The notes: generated from the sequence alone by a model not told the origin. A stretch of DNA of 64,000 bases from Streptomyces atratus (GCF_014648655.1 NZ_BMRN01000010.1:1-64000), one strand, 5' to 3'. Positions 50,295 to 59,723 are shown, counted from the first letter of the stretch. Numbers and translations are program-made.

Positions 50295-50376
50295 AAGAGC
50301 GTAGTTTCCTTCGAGTTCAGTTCGCGCAGCGAAGGAAGCAGGCCTCGATGAAGTCCGGTGTCCGGGGTCCGGGGCC

Positions 50377-50527
50377 GAACTGGCCGGACTGGTCTACGGG
50401 ACCGAGTCCCCGGACGCCGAGGAGGCGTCGGCCGAGGGCGACAGCGCCTGGCACCGCAAGCCGGCCCTGCTGGGCTGGGGGCGCGATCGTCCTCGCCGCC
50501 CCGCGCTGCGCCCCGTACTCGTTCTGA
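50377..50527 (+). pseudogene. C-terminal remnant of a sodium/galactose-type symporter
   Basis: The plus frame reads ELAGLVYGTESPDAEEASAE, then GDSAWHRKPALLGWG. After an extra base near 50481 it continues as AIVLAAP...YSF and stops at TGA 50525. This is the cytoplasmic tail and final helix of the SSS-family sugar symporter that streptomycetes carry divergent from galT. The preceding 450 or more residues are absent, and the final helix is disrupted. Confidence 0.7.
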
Positions 50528-50542
50528 TCAAAGGGACCCACC

Positions 50543-50737
50543 ATGCCCGACCTGCACAAGGAAGTCTCCGAACCGGAGCAGAAGTCCGCGACCGCGCCCT
50601 GACTCTTCGACATCCGGCGGATCACCGGCGGCCTCTTCGTGATCCACGGCGGGATCGTCACCGGACCGGGACTCCGCTTCCTACGTCCGGCGAACCCACA
50701 GATCACAGCCGCCTGGACAGTCGCACTCAAGCCGTAA
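50543..50737 (+). pseudogene. Broken small membrane gene of the symporter operon
   Basis: MPDLHKEVSEPEQKSATAP is followed by an in-frame TGA (50600-50602) and then LFDIRRITGGLFVIHGGIVT and unrelated residues to a TAA at 50735. Intact relatives read ...SATALFDIRRIIGGLFxVYGxIVTxTG and are small two-helix proteins beside the symporter. The ribosome site AAAGGGA is still present. A point mutation plus divergence inactivated it. Confidence 0.65.
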
Positions 50738-50989
50738 CTTCACGGCCTTGACCTATGGCCCGCACGTTCGCCTCCGGTGCTCACCGCTTTGTCCGACTCC
50801 ACCCGGCGGCTACCGGGCACTCCGCGCCCGGTAGCGCGACGCTGCGGCGCTCCGCGCCACCCACCAAGGACACGATTCCTCCCGGGACGCACGCCCCAGG
50901 GTTCCTCGCGGGAATCCGCTGAAACTGCGCCCGGCGCAGGTTCCGTCCGACGGCCCGGACCCGGCGGACGGCTGACGTACCGCATTCAG
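50738..50989. other. Intergenic stretch with a 10-base-pair hairpin
   Basis: No convincing gene. GCTACCGGGC (50809-50818) and GCCCGGTAGC (50826-50835) form a perfect 10-base-pair hairpin with a 7-base loop that may have terminated the symporter operon. Confidence 0.4.
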
Positions 50990-51029
50990 CAGGGGCCCGG
51001 CGGCGTCACCCGATGCCGCCGGGCCCCTG
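50990..51029. terminator. Terminator at the 3' end of the atypical response regulator
   Basis: CAGGGGCCCGGCGGC and GCCGCCGGGCCCCTG form a perfect 15-base-pair stem with a 10-base loop. It covers the last codons (KQGPGGIG) and stop of the gene on the minus strand. Confidence 0.75.
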
Positions 51030-51701
51030 CTTGTCCAGCGGCACGGCCCGGTCCAGCAGCCCCGTGCGGGCCGCGAGCGCCGCGGCCTCCAGCCGGGAGC
51101 CGACGCCCAGCTTCATCAGCACCCGCTGCACATGGGTACGCGCGGTGCTCGACGCGATCCGCATCCCGGCCGCGATCAGCCGTGTGTCCTCGCCCTCGGC
51201 GACCCGGATCAGGACCTCGACCTCGCGCGGGGTGAGCATCTGCAGCAGCCGCTGCCCCTCGTCGTCCGGCGCCGCGGCCGGATTGAGCAGCTCGGCGAAG
51301 GCGCCCTGGAGCAGTTGCGGCGCCACCGCGGCCTCTCCGGCTCGCGCCTTGACCATCGCCCGTTCGACGCCCTCCATGCGCTCGTCGTGCCGGACATATC
51401 CCGCGGCGCCCGCCGCGAAGGCCGCCGCGATCCCGCGCGGGCTGGGCACGGGCCCGAGCACCACCACGGCCACCTGAGGGCGCTCGCGCCGGATCCGTAC
51501 GATCGGGTCGAATGCGCCGGGTTCGGCAGGTGCCGCGGTGCCGAACAGACAGACCTCCGGAGCCCTGCTGACCACCAGCTCCGCCGCTCCCGATGTCGGC
51601 GCTGCCGCCGCGAGCACCCGGTGGCCCCGCAGTTTCAACGCCGAGGCGAGCGCCTCGGCGAGCAGTCGGTGATCATCGACCACCATGAGCCGCACGCCCA
51701 T
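51006..51701 (-). CDS. LuxR-type regulator with a degenerate receiver domain
   Basis: The ATG at 51701 (MGVRLMVVDDHRLLAEALAS) has GGGGG about 9 bases upstream. An ATG at 51716 is possible. The 231-residue protein has an acidic pair D9/D10, but the phospho-acceptor position reads VCLFGTA (residue 54 is Gly, not Asp) and the conserved Lys is Arg (GYVRHD). The LuxR HTH is intact: MLTPREVEVLIRVAEGEDTR, then IASSTARTHVQRVLMKLGVG. It is probably phosphorylation-independent and could respond to a bound ligand or protein. Confidence 0.87.
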   Translation of the reverse strand: MGVRLMVVDDHRLLAEALASALKLRGHRVLAAAAPTSGAAELVVSRAPEVCLFGTAAPAEPGAFDPIVRIRRERPQVAVVVLGPVPSPRGIAAAFAAGAAGYVRHDERMEGVERAMVKARAGEAAVAPQLLQGAFAELLNPAAAPDDEGQRLLQMLTPREVEVLIRVAEGEDTRLIAAGMRIASSTARTHVQRVLMKLGVGSRLEAAALAARTGLLDRAVPLDKQGPGGIG

Positions 51702-51859
51702 CGAGCACACCCCCATAGCACCGGCGCCAGGCCCCCCGGCCCGCCCTGACCCGGCAAGTTACACGCTTGTTCGACGTTCCGGACCCGTTACCCGGCAGAA
51801 GGCCCCCGGAGTGTCGGATTATGTGCCATTCAGGTCTGCTCTACAGGCGGAAAACGATC

Positions 51860-51893
51860 GGCCCTGCCGGTCGAATGATCGACCGGCAGGGCC
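51860..51893 (-). terminator. Terminator of the beta-propeller gene cluster
   Basis: GGCCCTGCCGGTCGA and TCGACCGGCAGGGCC form a perfect 15-base-pair stem with an ATGA loop, 23 bases after the stop of the third gene. Confidence 0.85.
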
Positions 51894-51916
51894 GGGTCAC
51901 AGGTACTGCGTACGGA

Positions 51917-53809
51917 TCAACTGGTGCCGAAGGCCACAGCCAGGTATTCCTTGCCGTTCAAGGAGCTTCCGTTCATCGCGCTGATCATCGTCTGGGAGAT
52001 GTACAGCCGGCCGGCGGAGTAGAGCATTTCGGTGTAGTCCCCAAAGAAGCTGCTCTCGGCCTCGCGGACGGACCTCTCGCTCGGGTTCTCCATCAGCACG
52101 GTCTGCTTGAAGGTGGCGCCGTCGATGGAGATGATCTGGCCGCCCTTGTCGTACGGGGGCGTCTTGTACGCGATGATGTTGCCGCCGTCCATGCGGAGGG
52201 GAAACACCGTGTAGCGGTCGCCCGCATCGGCCCGGTCACTGGTCGGCTTGCCCGTGGTGAGGTCGAAGGAGACGATCTCGTTGGTGTCGCCGTACTCGCC
52301 GGTGCCCTCGTGGTCCTCGGTCGGCACGTAGATGCGGTTGTTGCCGACGGCCAGCCTCTGGCAGCTCTCGACCTCGGTGGAGGTACAACGCGCGGCGTAC
52401 TTCTCGCCGTCCGCCGCGATCCTGGTGAGCAGTTTGCCTGTGGAGGCGTCGATCGAGAAGAAGTCCGAGATACCGCTGCCGTCACCGGCGGTGTCGCCGA
52501 CATCGGCCGCGACGACCAGCGGCTTGGTGGAGACGATGCTCGCGTAGTCGACACCGGGCGGCATCTTGTAGGAGGAGAGCGGGGCGCCGGTGGTCGGGTT
52601 CAGCGCCTGGATGACGAGCTGCGGGTCGTCGTACGTACCGCACGTGCGGACGACGGCGAGCGCCTCGCCACCGGCGTAGCCCGCGTCGTAGCAGCCGTCG
52701 GCGGAGACCTTGGGCTTCCAGCGCTCGGCGCCGGTGTTCAGGTCGAACGCCGCGCCGCCCTCGGTGCCGGCCGCGGCGACCGTGGTGCCGCTGAGCGTGA
52801 TTTCCTTGTACCTGAGCGGCGCGTCACCGCTGGTGGCGGCGGTCACCGACTTGCTCCACATCAGCTTGCCGGTGTTCAGGTCGATCGCGCCGACCTGGTT
52901 GCACGGCTGGTACTTCTCGGCCTTGGTCGGCTTGGCCTCCTCGAAGGCAATGGCCGTCTTGTAGTCCTTGGACATGTGCCGGGAGGCGGCGCAGACCTGG
53001 CCCGCCAGCGGGATGGACCACAGCTTGGTGCCCTTGGCCGCGTCATAGCCGACGATCTCGTTCAAGCCGGTCTTCACATACGCCTTGTCGGTCATCCAGG
53101 AACCGTCGACCTTGGTGACGTCATTGACCTTCGGCTCCGGCAGTTGGAAGGCGGCCTTGGACTTGGGGTCCGCCGGTGCCTTCTCCTTGCCGCCGCCACC
53201 GACAGCGCCGCCCTGGCCGCCGTCCTTGCCCTCGGTGGTGCCACCGCTGGACTGGGACGCCTTGTCCTTCTTGCCGTCGTCACCGCCGCTGGAGGAGAAC
53301 CAGATGCCCGCGCCGACTATCAGCACGACGGCGACCGATGCGGCGACGATGATCTGCATCTGGGTGGTGAACTTCTTGCCCCCGTTCCCGTTCTGCTGCG
53401 GCGGGTACGGCTGCTGCATCGGGGTGGTCTGGTAGCCGTACCCCTGCTGCGGCGGCTGGCCGGGCGGCAGGCCCTGCGGGAATCCGTAACCCTGCTGCGG
53501 CTGGCCGGGCACGGGCGCCTGCGGATAGCCGTAACCGGGCTGCGGGGGCTGGCCCTGCGGGTAGCCGTAGCCCGGCTGCGGCGGCTGGCCCTGCGGGTAG
53601 CCGTAACCGGGGCCCGGCTGCTGCGGCGGGCCCGCGGGCGGCGGGGTCTGCGGGGCACCGAATCCGCCCGCCGGCGGGGTGGCCGGCTGTTTGCCGAACG
53701 GGTCGGCGGGCGGCGGGTTCGGTGCGCCGAACCCGCCCGGCGGGGGGTCCTGCGGGGCACCGAATCCGCCCTGGGGCGGCTCGTTGGACGGCTGGGGGGG
53801 CTGCGTCAT
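51917..53809 (-). CDS. Proline-rich, membrane-anchored PQQ-type beta-propeller protein (copy 3 of 3)
   Basis: This 630-residue protein has a cytoplasmic Pro/Gly/Gln head (MTQPPQPSNEPPQGGFGAPQ, with GYGYPQGQPPQPGYGYPQ repeats, about 1-125), one helix (MQIIVAASVAVVLIVGAGIW), an acidic/Gly linker and a large outer domain of about 430 residues. The outer domain has repeated Trp/Gly blades (AKGTKLWSIPLAGQVCAA, LNTGAERWKPKVS, STGKLLTRIAADG), typical of PQQ-like propellers. These normally act as protein-binding scaffolds, not quinoproteins. It has two paralogues directly upstream with the same layout. Function unknown. Confidence 0.85.
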   Translation of the reverse strand: MTQPPQPSNEPPQGGFGAPQDPPPGGFGAPNPPPADPFGKQPATPPAGGFGAPQTPPPAGPPQQPGPGYGYPQGQPPQPGYGYPQGQPPQPGYGYPQAPVPGQPQQGYGFPQGLPPGQPPQQGYGYQTTPMQQPYPPQQNGNGGKKFTTQMQIIVAASVAVVLIVGAGIWFSSSGGDDGKKDKASQSSGGTTEGKDGGQGGAVGGGGKEKAPADPKSKAAFQLPEPKVNDVTKVDGSWMTDKAYVKTGLNEIVGYDAAKGTKLWSIPLAGQVCAASRHMSKDYKTAIAFEEAKPTKAEKYQPCNQVGAIDLNTGKLMWSKSVTAATSGDAPLRYKEITLSGTTVAAAGTEGGAAFDLNTGAERWKPKVSADGCYDAGYAGGEALAVVRTCGTYDDPQLVIQALNPTTGAPLSSYKMPPGVDYASIVSTKPLVVAADVGDTAGDGSGISDFFSIDASTGKLLTRIAADGEKYAARCTSTEVESCQRLAVGNNRIYVPTEDHEGTGEYGDTNEIVSFDLTTGKPTSDRADAGDRYTVFPLRMDGGNIIAYKTPPYDKGGQIISIDGATFKQTVLMENPSERSVREAESSFFGDYTEMLYSAGRLYISQTMISAMNGSSLNGKEYLAVAFGTS

Positions 53810-53873
53810 GGCGTACGTACCTCTGGGGAAAGGGAGTTGGTCATTCGGGGCCGTCGAAAGCCTTGGTGAGCCG

Positions 53874-55655
53874 TCAGTCGCCGAAGGCCATCATGGTCTT
53901 CGTCTCCAGCTCTTCCTTGTCGTTCCGCGCGCTGACCCGTCCGCTCGCGATGAAGGAACGGCCGTCCGCGTAGACGACCTTCGACTCGTAGAAGGTGCTC
54001 TCGATCTCGGCCGTCGACGCGGGGTGCTTCAGCAGCATCCGCGGGGTGCCGCCGGTCGGTGCGAGGGTGGCGATCCCGCCGCCCTTGTTGTAACCGGCCT
54101 CCACGTAGAGCAGCACATTGCCGCCCTCCATGCGCAGCGGCTTCACCATGCTGTCGGCCGGTGCCGCGGCCTTCCACTTGGACTTGCCGGTGTTCAGGTC
54201 GAATGCCACGACCTTGTTCGTACGGGCGGTGCCGCTGGAGTCCGGCGAGGTCGACATGTAGAACGTGTTGGCATCGGCGGCGACACCGGTGCAACCGTCC
54301 AGGGACTTGCCGAAGATGGCGAAGGTGCTGCCGCAGTCCGGCGAGAACTTGTCGCCCTTGTCACTGACGACTCCGGAGCGGAACGAGCCGTTCTCCTTCA
54401 GCGCGAGGATGCTCCACTCCTTGTCCTTCTTCAGGGAGACCACCAGCGGGCTCACCGAGTAGACCCGGTCGATCTCCCATCCGCGCTTGATCCGGTACGT
54501 CCACCTGGGCTTCCCCGTGACCGGGTCGAGCTTCTGGATCTGATGCTGCGGATTGTCGATGTCGTCGGTGCGGCAACTGGAGGCTGCGATCAGCCTGGGC
54601 CCGCCGGCGAAGGCGAACGGCTGGCAGTCGCCCGGCTGCTTGCCGAACAGTTCCTTGCCGTCGCTGACCCGGTAGGCGTTGGAGTTGCCGGTGCGCCCGA
54701 CCGTCACGGTGTCGCCACTGATGGCCAACGATATGTCCGACATCATGTCCCAGATGCCGTTCTGCTTGATCGACTTCTTCCAGCCGGCCTTGCCGGTGTT
54801 GAGGTCGATCATCTGGAGGTCCGCGCAGTCCGCCTTGTCGGTGGTGCCGTTCTCGACCCCGATGACGATCTTGCCGTCGGTGGTGGGCTGCGAGGGCGCC
54901 GCACACAGGTCGGCGGGCAGCTTCAGCGTCCACTTCTGCTTGCCGTCGGCCACGGAGTATCCGGAGACCGCGCGGTACATGCCCTTGACGACGGTGTCGC
55001 CCACGACCCAGGGGCCGTGCACGTCCGAGCCGTTGCGCGGCAGTTCGGCGTCGTTCTTCTGCAGCCAGAGAACCTTCGCCTCGCCCTCCTTGCGACCGGC
55101 GTTGAGGTCGTCCTCGGCCTCGCGGCCGTCTCCGTTGCCGTCACCCTCGTTGACGGAGGGCGAGCCGCTCGGCCTGGCGTCGCCGCTCTTCTGCGCGACA
55201 GGCTTCTTGTCGTCGCTCCCGCGCGTGGCGATGAAGATGCCGCCGCCGATCACCAGGAGCGCGACGGCCGCGGCGCCGACTATCAACGCGGGCTTGCGTT
55301 TGGAGGAGTTGCCGCCGCCCTGACCGGGGGCCGGTGCGCCGGGGTACTGCTGCTGCGGGTAGCCGTAACCGGGCTGCGTCGGCTGACCGTACGGACCGGG
55401 CTGCTGCCCGTACGGACCCGGCTGCTGGTTGTACGGACCGGGCTGCTGGGCATACGGGCCCGGCTGCTGCTGGTTGTACGGACCGGGCTGCTGGGGGTAG
55501 CCGTAACCGGGGGCCTGGCCCGGCGCCTGACCGGGCGTCTGCGGGGAGCCGTAGCCGGGCGGCGGACCCTGGGGCGGCTGAGGACTCCCCTGCGGCGGCT
55601 CCTGCGGTGCGCCGAATCCCCCCTGCGGCGGTTGCTGGCTGGGCGGCTGGGTCAT
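53874..55655 (-). CDS. Proline-rich, membrane-anchored PQQ-type beta-propeller protein (copy 2 of 3)
   Basis: The ATG (MTQPPSQQPPQGGFGAPQEP) has AGGGGGA 7 bases upstream. An in-frame GTG two codons earlier is too close to that site. The 593-residue product has a head with GPYNQQQPGPYAQQPGPY repeats, one helix (ALIVGAAAVALLVIGGGIFI), a Gly/Asp linker and propeller blades (NTGKAGWKKSIKQNG, PVTGKPRWTYRIKRG, LNTGKSKWKAAAPAD). It is clearly paralogous to its neighbours, especially copy 1, with which it shares upstream DNA. Confidence 0.85.
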   Translation of the reverse strand: MTQPPSQQPPQGGFGAPQEPPQGSPQPPQGPPPGYGSPQTPGQAPGQAPGYGYPQQPGPYNQQQPGPYAQQPGPYNQQPGPYGQQPGPYGQPTQPGYGYPQQQYPGAPAPGQGGGNSSKRKPALIVGAAAVALLVIGGGIFIATRGSDDKKPVAQKSGDARPSGSPSVNEGDGNGDGREAEDDLNAGRKEGEAKVLWLQKNDAELPRNGSDVHGPWVVGDTVVKGMYRAVSGYSVADGKQKWTLKLPADLCAAPSQPTTDGKIVIGVENGTTDKADCADLQMIDLNTGKAGWKKSIKQNGIWDMMSDISLAISGDTVTVGRTGNSNAYRVSDGKELFGKQPGDCQPFAFAGGPRLIAASSCRTDDIDNPQHQIQKLDPVTGKPRWTYRIKRGWEIDRVYSVSPLVVSLKKDKEWSILALKENGSFRSGVVSDKGDKFSPDCGSTFAIFGKSLDGCTGVAADANTFYMSTSPDSSGTARTNKVVAFDLNTGKSKWKAAAPADSMVKPLRMEGGNVLLYVEAGYNKGGGIATLAPTGGTPRMLLKHPASTAEIESTFYESKVVYADGRSFIASGRVSARNDKEELETKTMMAFGD

Positions 55656-55902
55656 CAGCACGTCCCCCTTCGTGCGGTCCGGTGCCCGATCCGGTCTCCC
55701 CCGCGATTCCGCAGGGCTCGAAAGGGTCCGACAAGACCCCCGAACTCCACGGAAAGGAGCGAATCGGGCATGGATCCCGCAGTGTTACGACAGTCGAGCG
55801 GGGCTTCTTTGTACCACCCGCAACACCCCGCCCACCGGGGCGGTCCACCCCCTGTTCCCAAGGGAGAACCGGCCCGTGATGCCCCCGTTACGCCTCGGGC
55901 CG

Positions 55903-57672
55903 TCAGCTGCCGAAGCCCACGATCGACCTCATCGACTTCTCCGCCTCGTCGTCGATCCCGCTGATCCTCGCCTGCACAAGGAAAGAGCGCCCGTTCGCAT
56001 AGGCGACCCGGGAAAGGGAGAAGTCTCTTTCGACCGCGGAGGCCGCCGCCGGGTGCCGCAGCACCATCTGCGGCGTACCACCCGTCGGCGGGAGGGATGC
56101 GATACCGCCGCCCTTGTTCTTCTCCGCCGCCACATACATCAGCAGCCTGCCGCCCTCCACCCGCATCGGCATCATGGTCTGACCGGCCGGCGCCGCGGCC
56201 TTCCACTTGGTCCGACCGGTGTTCAGGTCGAAGGCCACGACCTTGTTGGCGGGACGGCGAGCCGCCGGGTCGGGCTTCGTCGCCAGGTAGACCGCCCGGT
56301 CGTCGGCCGTCACGCCGAGGCAGTTGTCAAGACTCTTGCCATCGGTGAGGAGGTCCTCGTCGCACTCCGTCACGTAGTCCTCGGTGCCACCAGCCAGTTG
56401 GGAGCGGTAGGTGCCGTTCTCGTTGAGCACGAGGATGGCCCACTTGTCGTCCTGCTTCAGCGAGACGACCGGTGGGCTCGCCGAGTAGAACTGCGCGACC
56501 TGCCAGCCCTTCTTGACCTTGTACGTCCACTGGACCTTGCCGGTGACCGGATCGACCCGCTGCACCTGCTGTTCCTTGTGGTCGTCGGCCGCCGTCTGAC
56601 AGCTGGTGGCGGCGATCCCTTCGGGGCCGCTCGCGAAGCCGAACGGCTGGCAGTTCCCCGGCAGTTCGCCCCAGAGCACCTTGCCGTCACTGACCCGGAA
56701 GGCATCCGTCCTGGTGGTGCGCCCCACGGTCACGGTGTCGCCGTTGATCGCCATCGCGACGTGGGAGAGCCCGTCCCAGGCGCCCTGGCGTTTGTAGGTC
56801 TTGTGCCAGCCGGCCTTGCCGGTCGTGAGGTCGACCATCTGGAGCGCGTCGCAGAACGCCTGGTCCCCGTGGCCGGACTTGATCCCGAGGACGATCTTGC
56901 CGTCGGCGGTGGCCTGCGAGGGCGCCGCGCACAGATTCGACGGCATGCGAAGGCTCCACTTCTGGTGGCCGTCGGTGACCGAATAGCCGGAGAGCGTGTG
57001 CAACATGGCCTTGACGATGGTGTCGCCGACGATCCAGGGGCCGTACACGTCCGAGCCGTTGAGCGGCAGATCGACGCCGCCCTCCTGGAGCCAGAGAACC
57101 TTCGCCTCGCCCGGCCCGCGCTTGGCGTTGAGCGCGTCGGCCTCCGCGCGGAGGTCGTGCGTGCCCTGGTCCTGGTCCTTGGCCTTGCCCTTGCCGTCGC
57201 CCCCGCCGCCGGTGGAGTCCGGCCCGGGGTCGCCGCTCGCCTCTGCCGTGGGCTTCGACCCGTCGTCGCCCCCGCTCGTGACGAACCAGATGCCACCGCC
57301 GGCCAGCAGCACCACCGCGAGCGCGGCAGCGATGACCGCACCGCGCCGCCCCCGGAAGAACCCTCCACCGCCGGGCTCCGGCTGTGACTGCGGGCCGAAT
57401 CCGGGCTGTGGGGGCGCGTTGTACGGTCCCGGCTGCGGGGGCGCGCCGTACGGACCGGGCTGCGGGACGCCGTACGGCCCCGGCTGTGCGGGCGCGCCGT
57501 ACGGGCCTGCGGCCTGACCGGGTGTGCCGTACGGGCCCGGGGCCTGGCCGGGCGGCGGCGGCGCGGAGCCGTACCCGGGTGGTGACGGGGGCGGCTGAAC
57601 CGGCGTCGGCGGCGGATCGTACGGAGCCCCGAAGCCCCCCTGTGGCGGTTGCTGGCCGGGCGGCTGGGTCAT
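55903..57672 (-). CDS. Proline-rich, membrane-anchored PQQ-type beta-propeller protein (copy 1 of 3)
   Basis: The ATG (MTQPPGQQPPQGGFGAPYDP) has AGGGGGA 7 bases upstream, the same leader as copy 2. The 589-residue product has a head with PYGAPPQPGPYNAPPQPG repeats, the helix GAVIAAALAVVLLAGGGIWF, a linker, and blades such as LTTGKAGWHKTYKRQG, PVTGKVQWTYKVKKG and LNTGRTKWKAAAPAG. It is first of the three. Gaps between copies are 228-247 and 64 bases, so expression could be joint or separate. Confidence 0.85.
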   Translation of the reverse strand: MTQPPGQQPPQGGFGAPYDPPPTPVQPPPSPPGYGSAPPPPGQAPGPYGTPGQAAGPYGAPAQPGPYGVPQPGPYGAPPQPGPYNAPPQPGFGPQSQPEPGGGGFFRGRRGAVIAAALAVVLLAGGGIWFVTSGGDDGSKPTAEASGDPGPDSTGGGGDGKGKAKDQDQGTHDLRAEADALNAKRGPGEAKVLWLQEGGVDLPLNGSDVYGPWIVGDTIVKAMLHTLSGYSVTDGHQKWSLRMPSNLCAAPSQATADGKIVLGIKSGHGDQAFCDALQMVDLTTGKAGWHKTYKRQGAWDGLSHVAMAINGDTVTVGRTTRTDAFRVSDGKVLWGELPGNCQPFGFASGPEGIAATSCQTAADDHKEQQVQRVDPVTGKVQWTYKVKKGWQVAQFYSASPPVVSLKQDDKWAILVLNENGTYRSQLAGGTEDYVTECDEDLLTDGKSLDNCLGVTADDRAVYLATKPDPAARRPANKVVAFDLNTGRTKWKAAAPAGQTMMPMRVEGGRLLMYVAAEKNKGGGIASLPPTGGTPQMVLRHPAAASAVERDFSLSRVAYANGRSFLVQARISGIDDEAEKSMRSIVGFGS

Positions 57673-57786
57673 CAGCACGTCCCCCTTCGTGCGGACCGGT
57701 CCGGCATCTGTACCTGCGCCGGGCGAGCTTTCTTTCTATCACCCGCCCCACAGGCCACACCGGTCACACCGAAAGCGCCTCAGCGA

Positions 57787-59604
57787 TCAGGCGTCCTCGG
57801 CCAGTTCCAGCCAGCGCATCTCCAACTCATCGCGCTCAGAGACCAGTTCGCGCAGCTCCGCGTCCAGCTTCGCCACCTTCTCGAAGTCCGTGGCGTGCTC
57901 CGCGATCTGTGCGTGCAGCGCGGTCTCCCGCGTCGACATCTTGTCGAGCTGCCGCTCCACCTTCTGCAGTTCCTTCTTCGCCGCACGTGCGGCCTGTGGG
58001 GAGACGCTCGCGGCCGGCGCGGCCTTCTCCTTCGCCGCCGCGGGTGCGGCGGAGGGGGTGGCCGCCTCCTCCATCCGCTGCCTGCGCTCCAGGTACTCAT
58101 CGATCCCGCGCGGCAGCATCCGCAGCGTGCGGTCGCCGAGCAGCGCCATCACCCGGTCCGTGGTCCGCTCGATGAAGAACCGGTCGTGGGAGATCACGAT
58201 CATCGATCCGGGCCAGCCGTCGAGGAGGTCCTCCAGCTGGGTCAGGGTCTCGATGTCGAGGTCGTTGGTGGGCTCGTCGAGGAAGAGGACGTTCGGCTCG
58301 TCCATCAGCAGGCGCAGGATCTGGAGCCGGCGCCGCTCACCGCCCGAGAGGTCACCGACCGGGGTCCACTGCTTCTCCTTCGAGAAGCCGAACTGCTCGC
58401 AGAGCTGGCCCGCGGTCATCTCCCGGCCCTTGCCCAGGTCGACCCGGTCCCGTACCTGCTGGACCGCTTCGAGCACCCGCAGGTTCGGGTTGAGCTCGTG
58501 GACCTCCTGGGAGAGGTAGGCCAGCCTGACGGTCTTGCCGACGACGACCTTTCCGGCGGCGGGCTGCGCGTCGCCCTGTGTGCGGGCCGCCTCGGCGAGC
58601 GCCCGCAGCAGCGAGGTCTTGCCCGCGCCGTTGACCCCGACCAGACCGATCCGGTCACCGGGGCCGAGCTGCCAGGTGAGGTGGGTGAGCAGCGTCTTGG
58701 GACCCGCCTGGACGGTCACGTCCTCCAGGTCGAAGACGGTCTTGCCGAGCCGCGCGTTGGCGAACTTCATCAGCTCGCTGGTGTCGCGCGGCGGCGGCAC
58801 GTCGGCGATCAGTTCATTGGCCGCCTCGATGCGGTAGCGCGGCTTGGAGGTACGGGCGGGGGCACCGCGGCGCAGCCAGGCCAGCTCCTTGCGCATCAGG
58901 TTCTGCCGCTTGGACTCCTCGGTCGCGGCGATGCGCTCCCGCTCGGCCCGCGCGAAGACGTAGTCGCTGTAGCCGCCCTCGTACTCGTGGACCGTGCCGC
59001 GCTGGACGTCCCACATGCGCGTACAGACCTGGTCGAGGAACCAGCGGTCGTGGGTGACGCAGACGAGCGCCGAGCGGCGTGCCCGCAGGTGGCCGGCCAG
59101 CCAGGAGATGCCCTCGACGTCGAGGTGGTTGGTCGGCTCGTCGAGGACGATCAGGTCCTGCTCGGCGATGAGCAGCTTGGCCAGCGCGATCCGGCGCCGC
59201 TCGCCGCCGGAGAGCGGGGCGATGACGGTGTCCAGACCGTGCTCGAAGCCCGGCAGGGCGAGCCCTCCGAAGAGTCCGGTGAGCACATCGCGGATCTTCG
59301 CGCTGCCCGCCCACTCGTGGTCGGCGAGGTCGCCGATCACCTCGTGGCGGATGGTCGCCTCGGGGTCGAGCGAGTCGTGCTGGGTGAGGACGCCGAGGCG
59401 CAGCCCGCCGCTGTGGGTGACACGGCCGCTGTCCGCCTCCTCCAGCCTGGCGAGCATCCGGATGAGGGTCGTCTTGCCGTCGCCGTTACGGCCCACGACA
59501 CCGATCCGGTCCCCCTCGGACACGCCGAGGGACACGCCATCGAGCAGGGCACGGGTGCCGTACACCTTGCTGACCTGCTCGACATTGACCAGATTGACGG
59601 CCAT
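57787..59604 (-). CDS. ABC-F family ATPase (ribosome-associated type)
   Basis: The ATG of MAVNLVNVEQVSKVYGTRAL has GGCAGGAG upstream and gives 605 residues. Two ABC domains lie in one chain: Walker A GRNGDGKTT and GVNGAGKTS, signatures LSGGERRRIALAKLL and LSGGERRRLQILRLL, Walker B VLDEPTNHLD and FLDEPTNDLD. The linker between them and a basic C-terminal coiled coil (KKELQKVERQLDKMSTRETA) are ABC-F features. There is no membrane domain. Such proteins act on the ribosome in translation or antibiotic protection. This one resembles the Uup-like housekeeping branch by its C-terminal coiled coil. Confidence 0.93.
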   Translation of the reverse strand: MAVNLVNVEQVSKVYGTRALLDGVSLGVSEGDRIGVVGRNGDGKTTLIRMLARLEEADSGRVTHSGGLRLGVLTQHDSLDPEATIRHEVIGDLADHEWAGSAKIRDVLTGLFGGLALPGFEHGLDTVIAPLSGGERRRIALAKLLIAEQDLIVLDEPTNHLDVEGISWLAGHLRARRSALVCVTHDRWFLDQVCTRMWDVQRGTVHEYEGGYSDYVFARAERERIAATEESKRQNLMRKELAWLRRGAPARTSKPRYRIEAANELIADVPPPRDTSELMKFANARLGKTVFDLEDVTVQAGPKTLLTHLTWQLGPGDRIGLVGVNGAGKTSLLRALAEAARTQGDAQPAAGKVVVGKTVRLAYLSQEVHELNPNLRVLEAVQQVRDRVDLGKGREMTAGQLCEQFGFSKEKQWTPVGDLSGGERRRLQILRLLMDEPNVLFLDEPTNDLDIETLTQLEDLLDGWPGSMIVISHDRFFIERTTDRVMALLGDRTLRMLPRGIDEYLERRQRMEEAATPSAAPAAAKEKAAPAASVSPQAARAAKKELQKVERQLDKMSTRETALHAQIAEHATDFEKVAKLDAELRELVSERDELEMRWLELAEDA

Positions 59605-59723
59605 TTCACTCCTGCCTGGGGGATCGATCGACGTCCCAGGGTAGTCGGCTCGCGGCTGCGATAGCGTGCGGCAATCGATCAAGGGGCGGGGGCCCGGTCG
59701 GAAGATCTTCGGACATCTCAGGG

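Noticed and set aside
50740..50985. An 81-residue minus-strand frame between the symporter relic and the atypical regulator
   Set aside because: It is Arg/Gly/Pro-rich without a ribosome site or family, and it overlaps hairpins.
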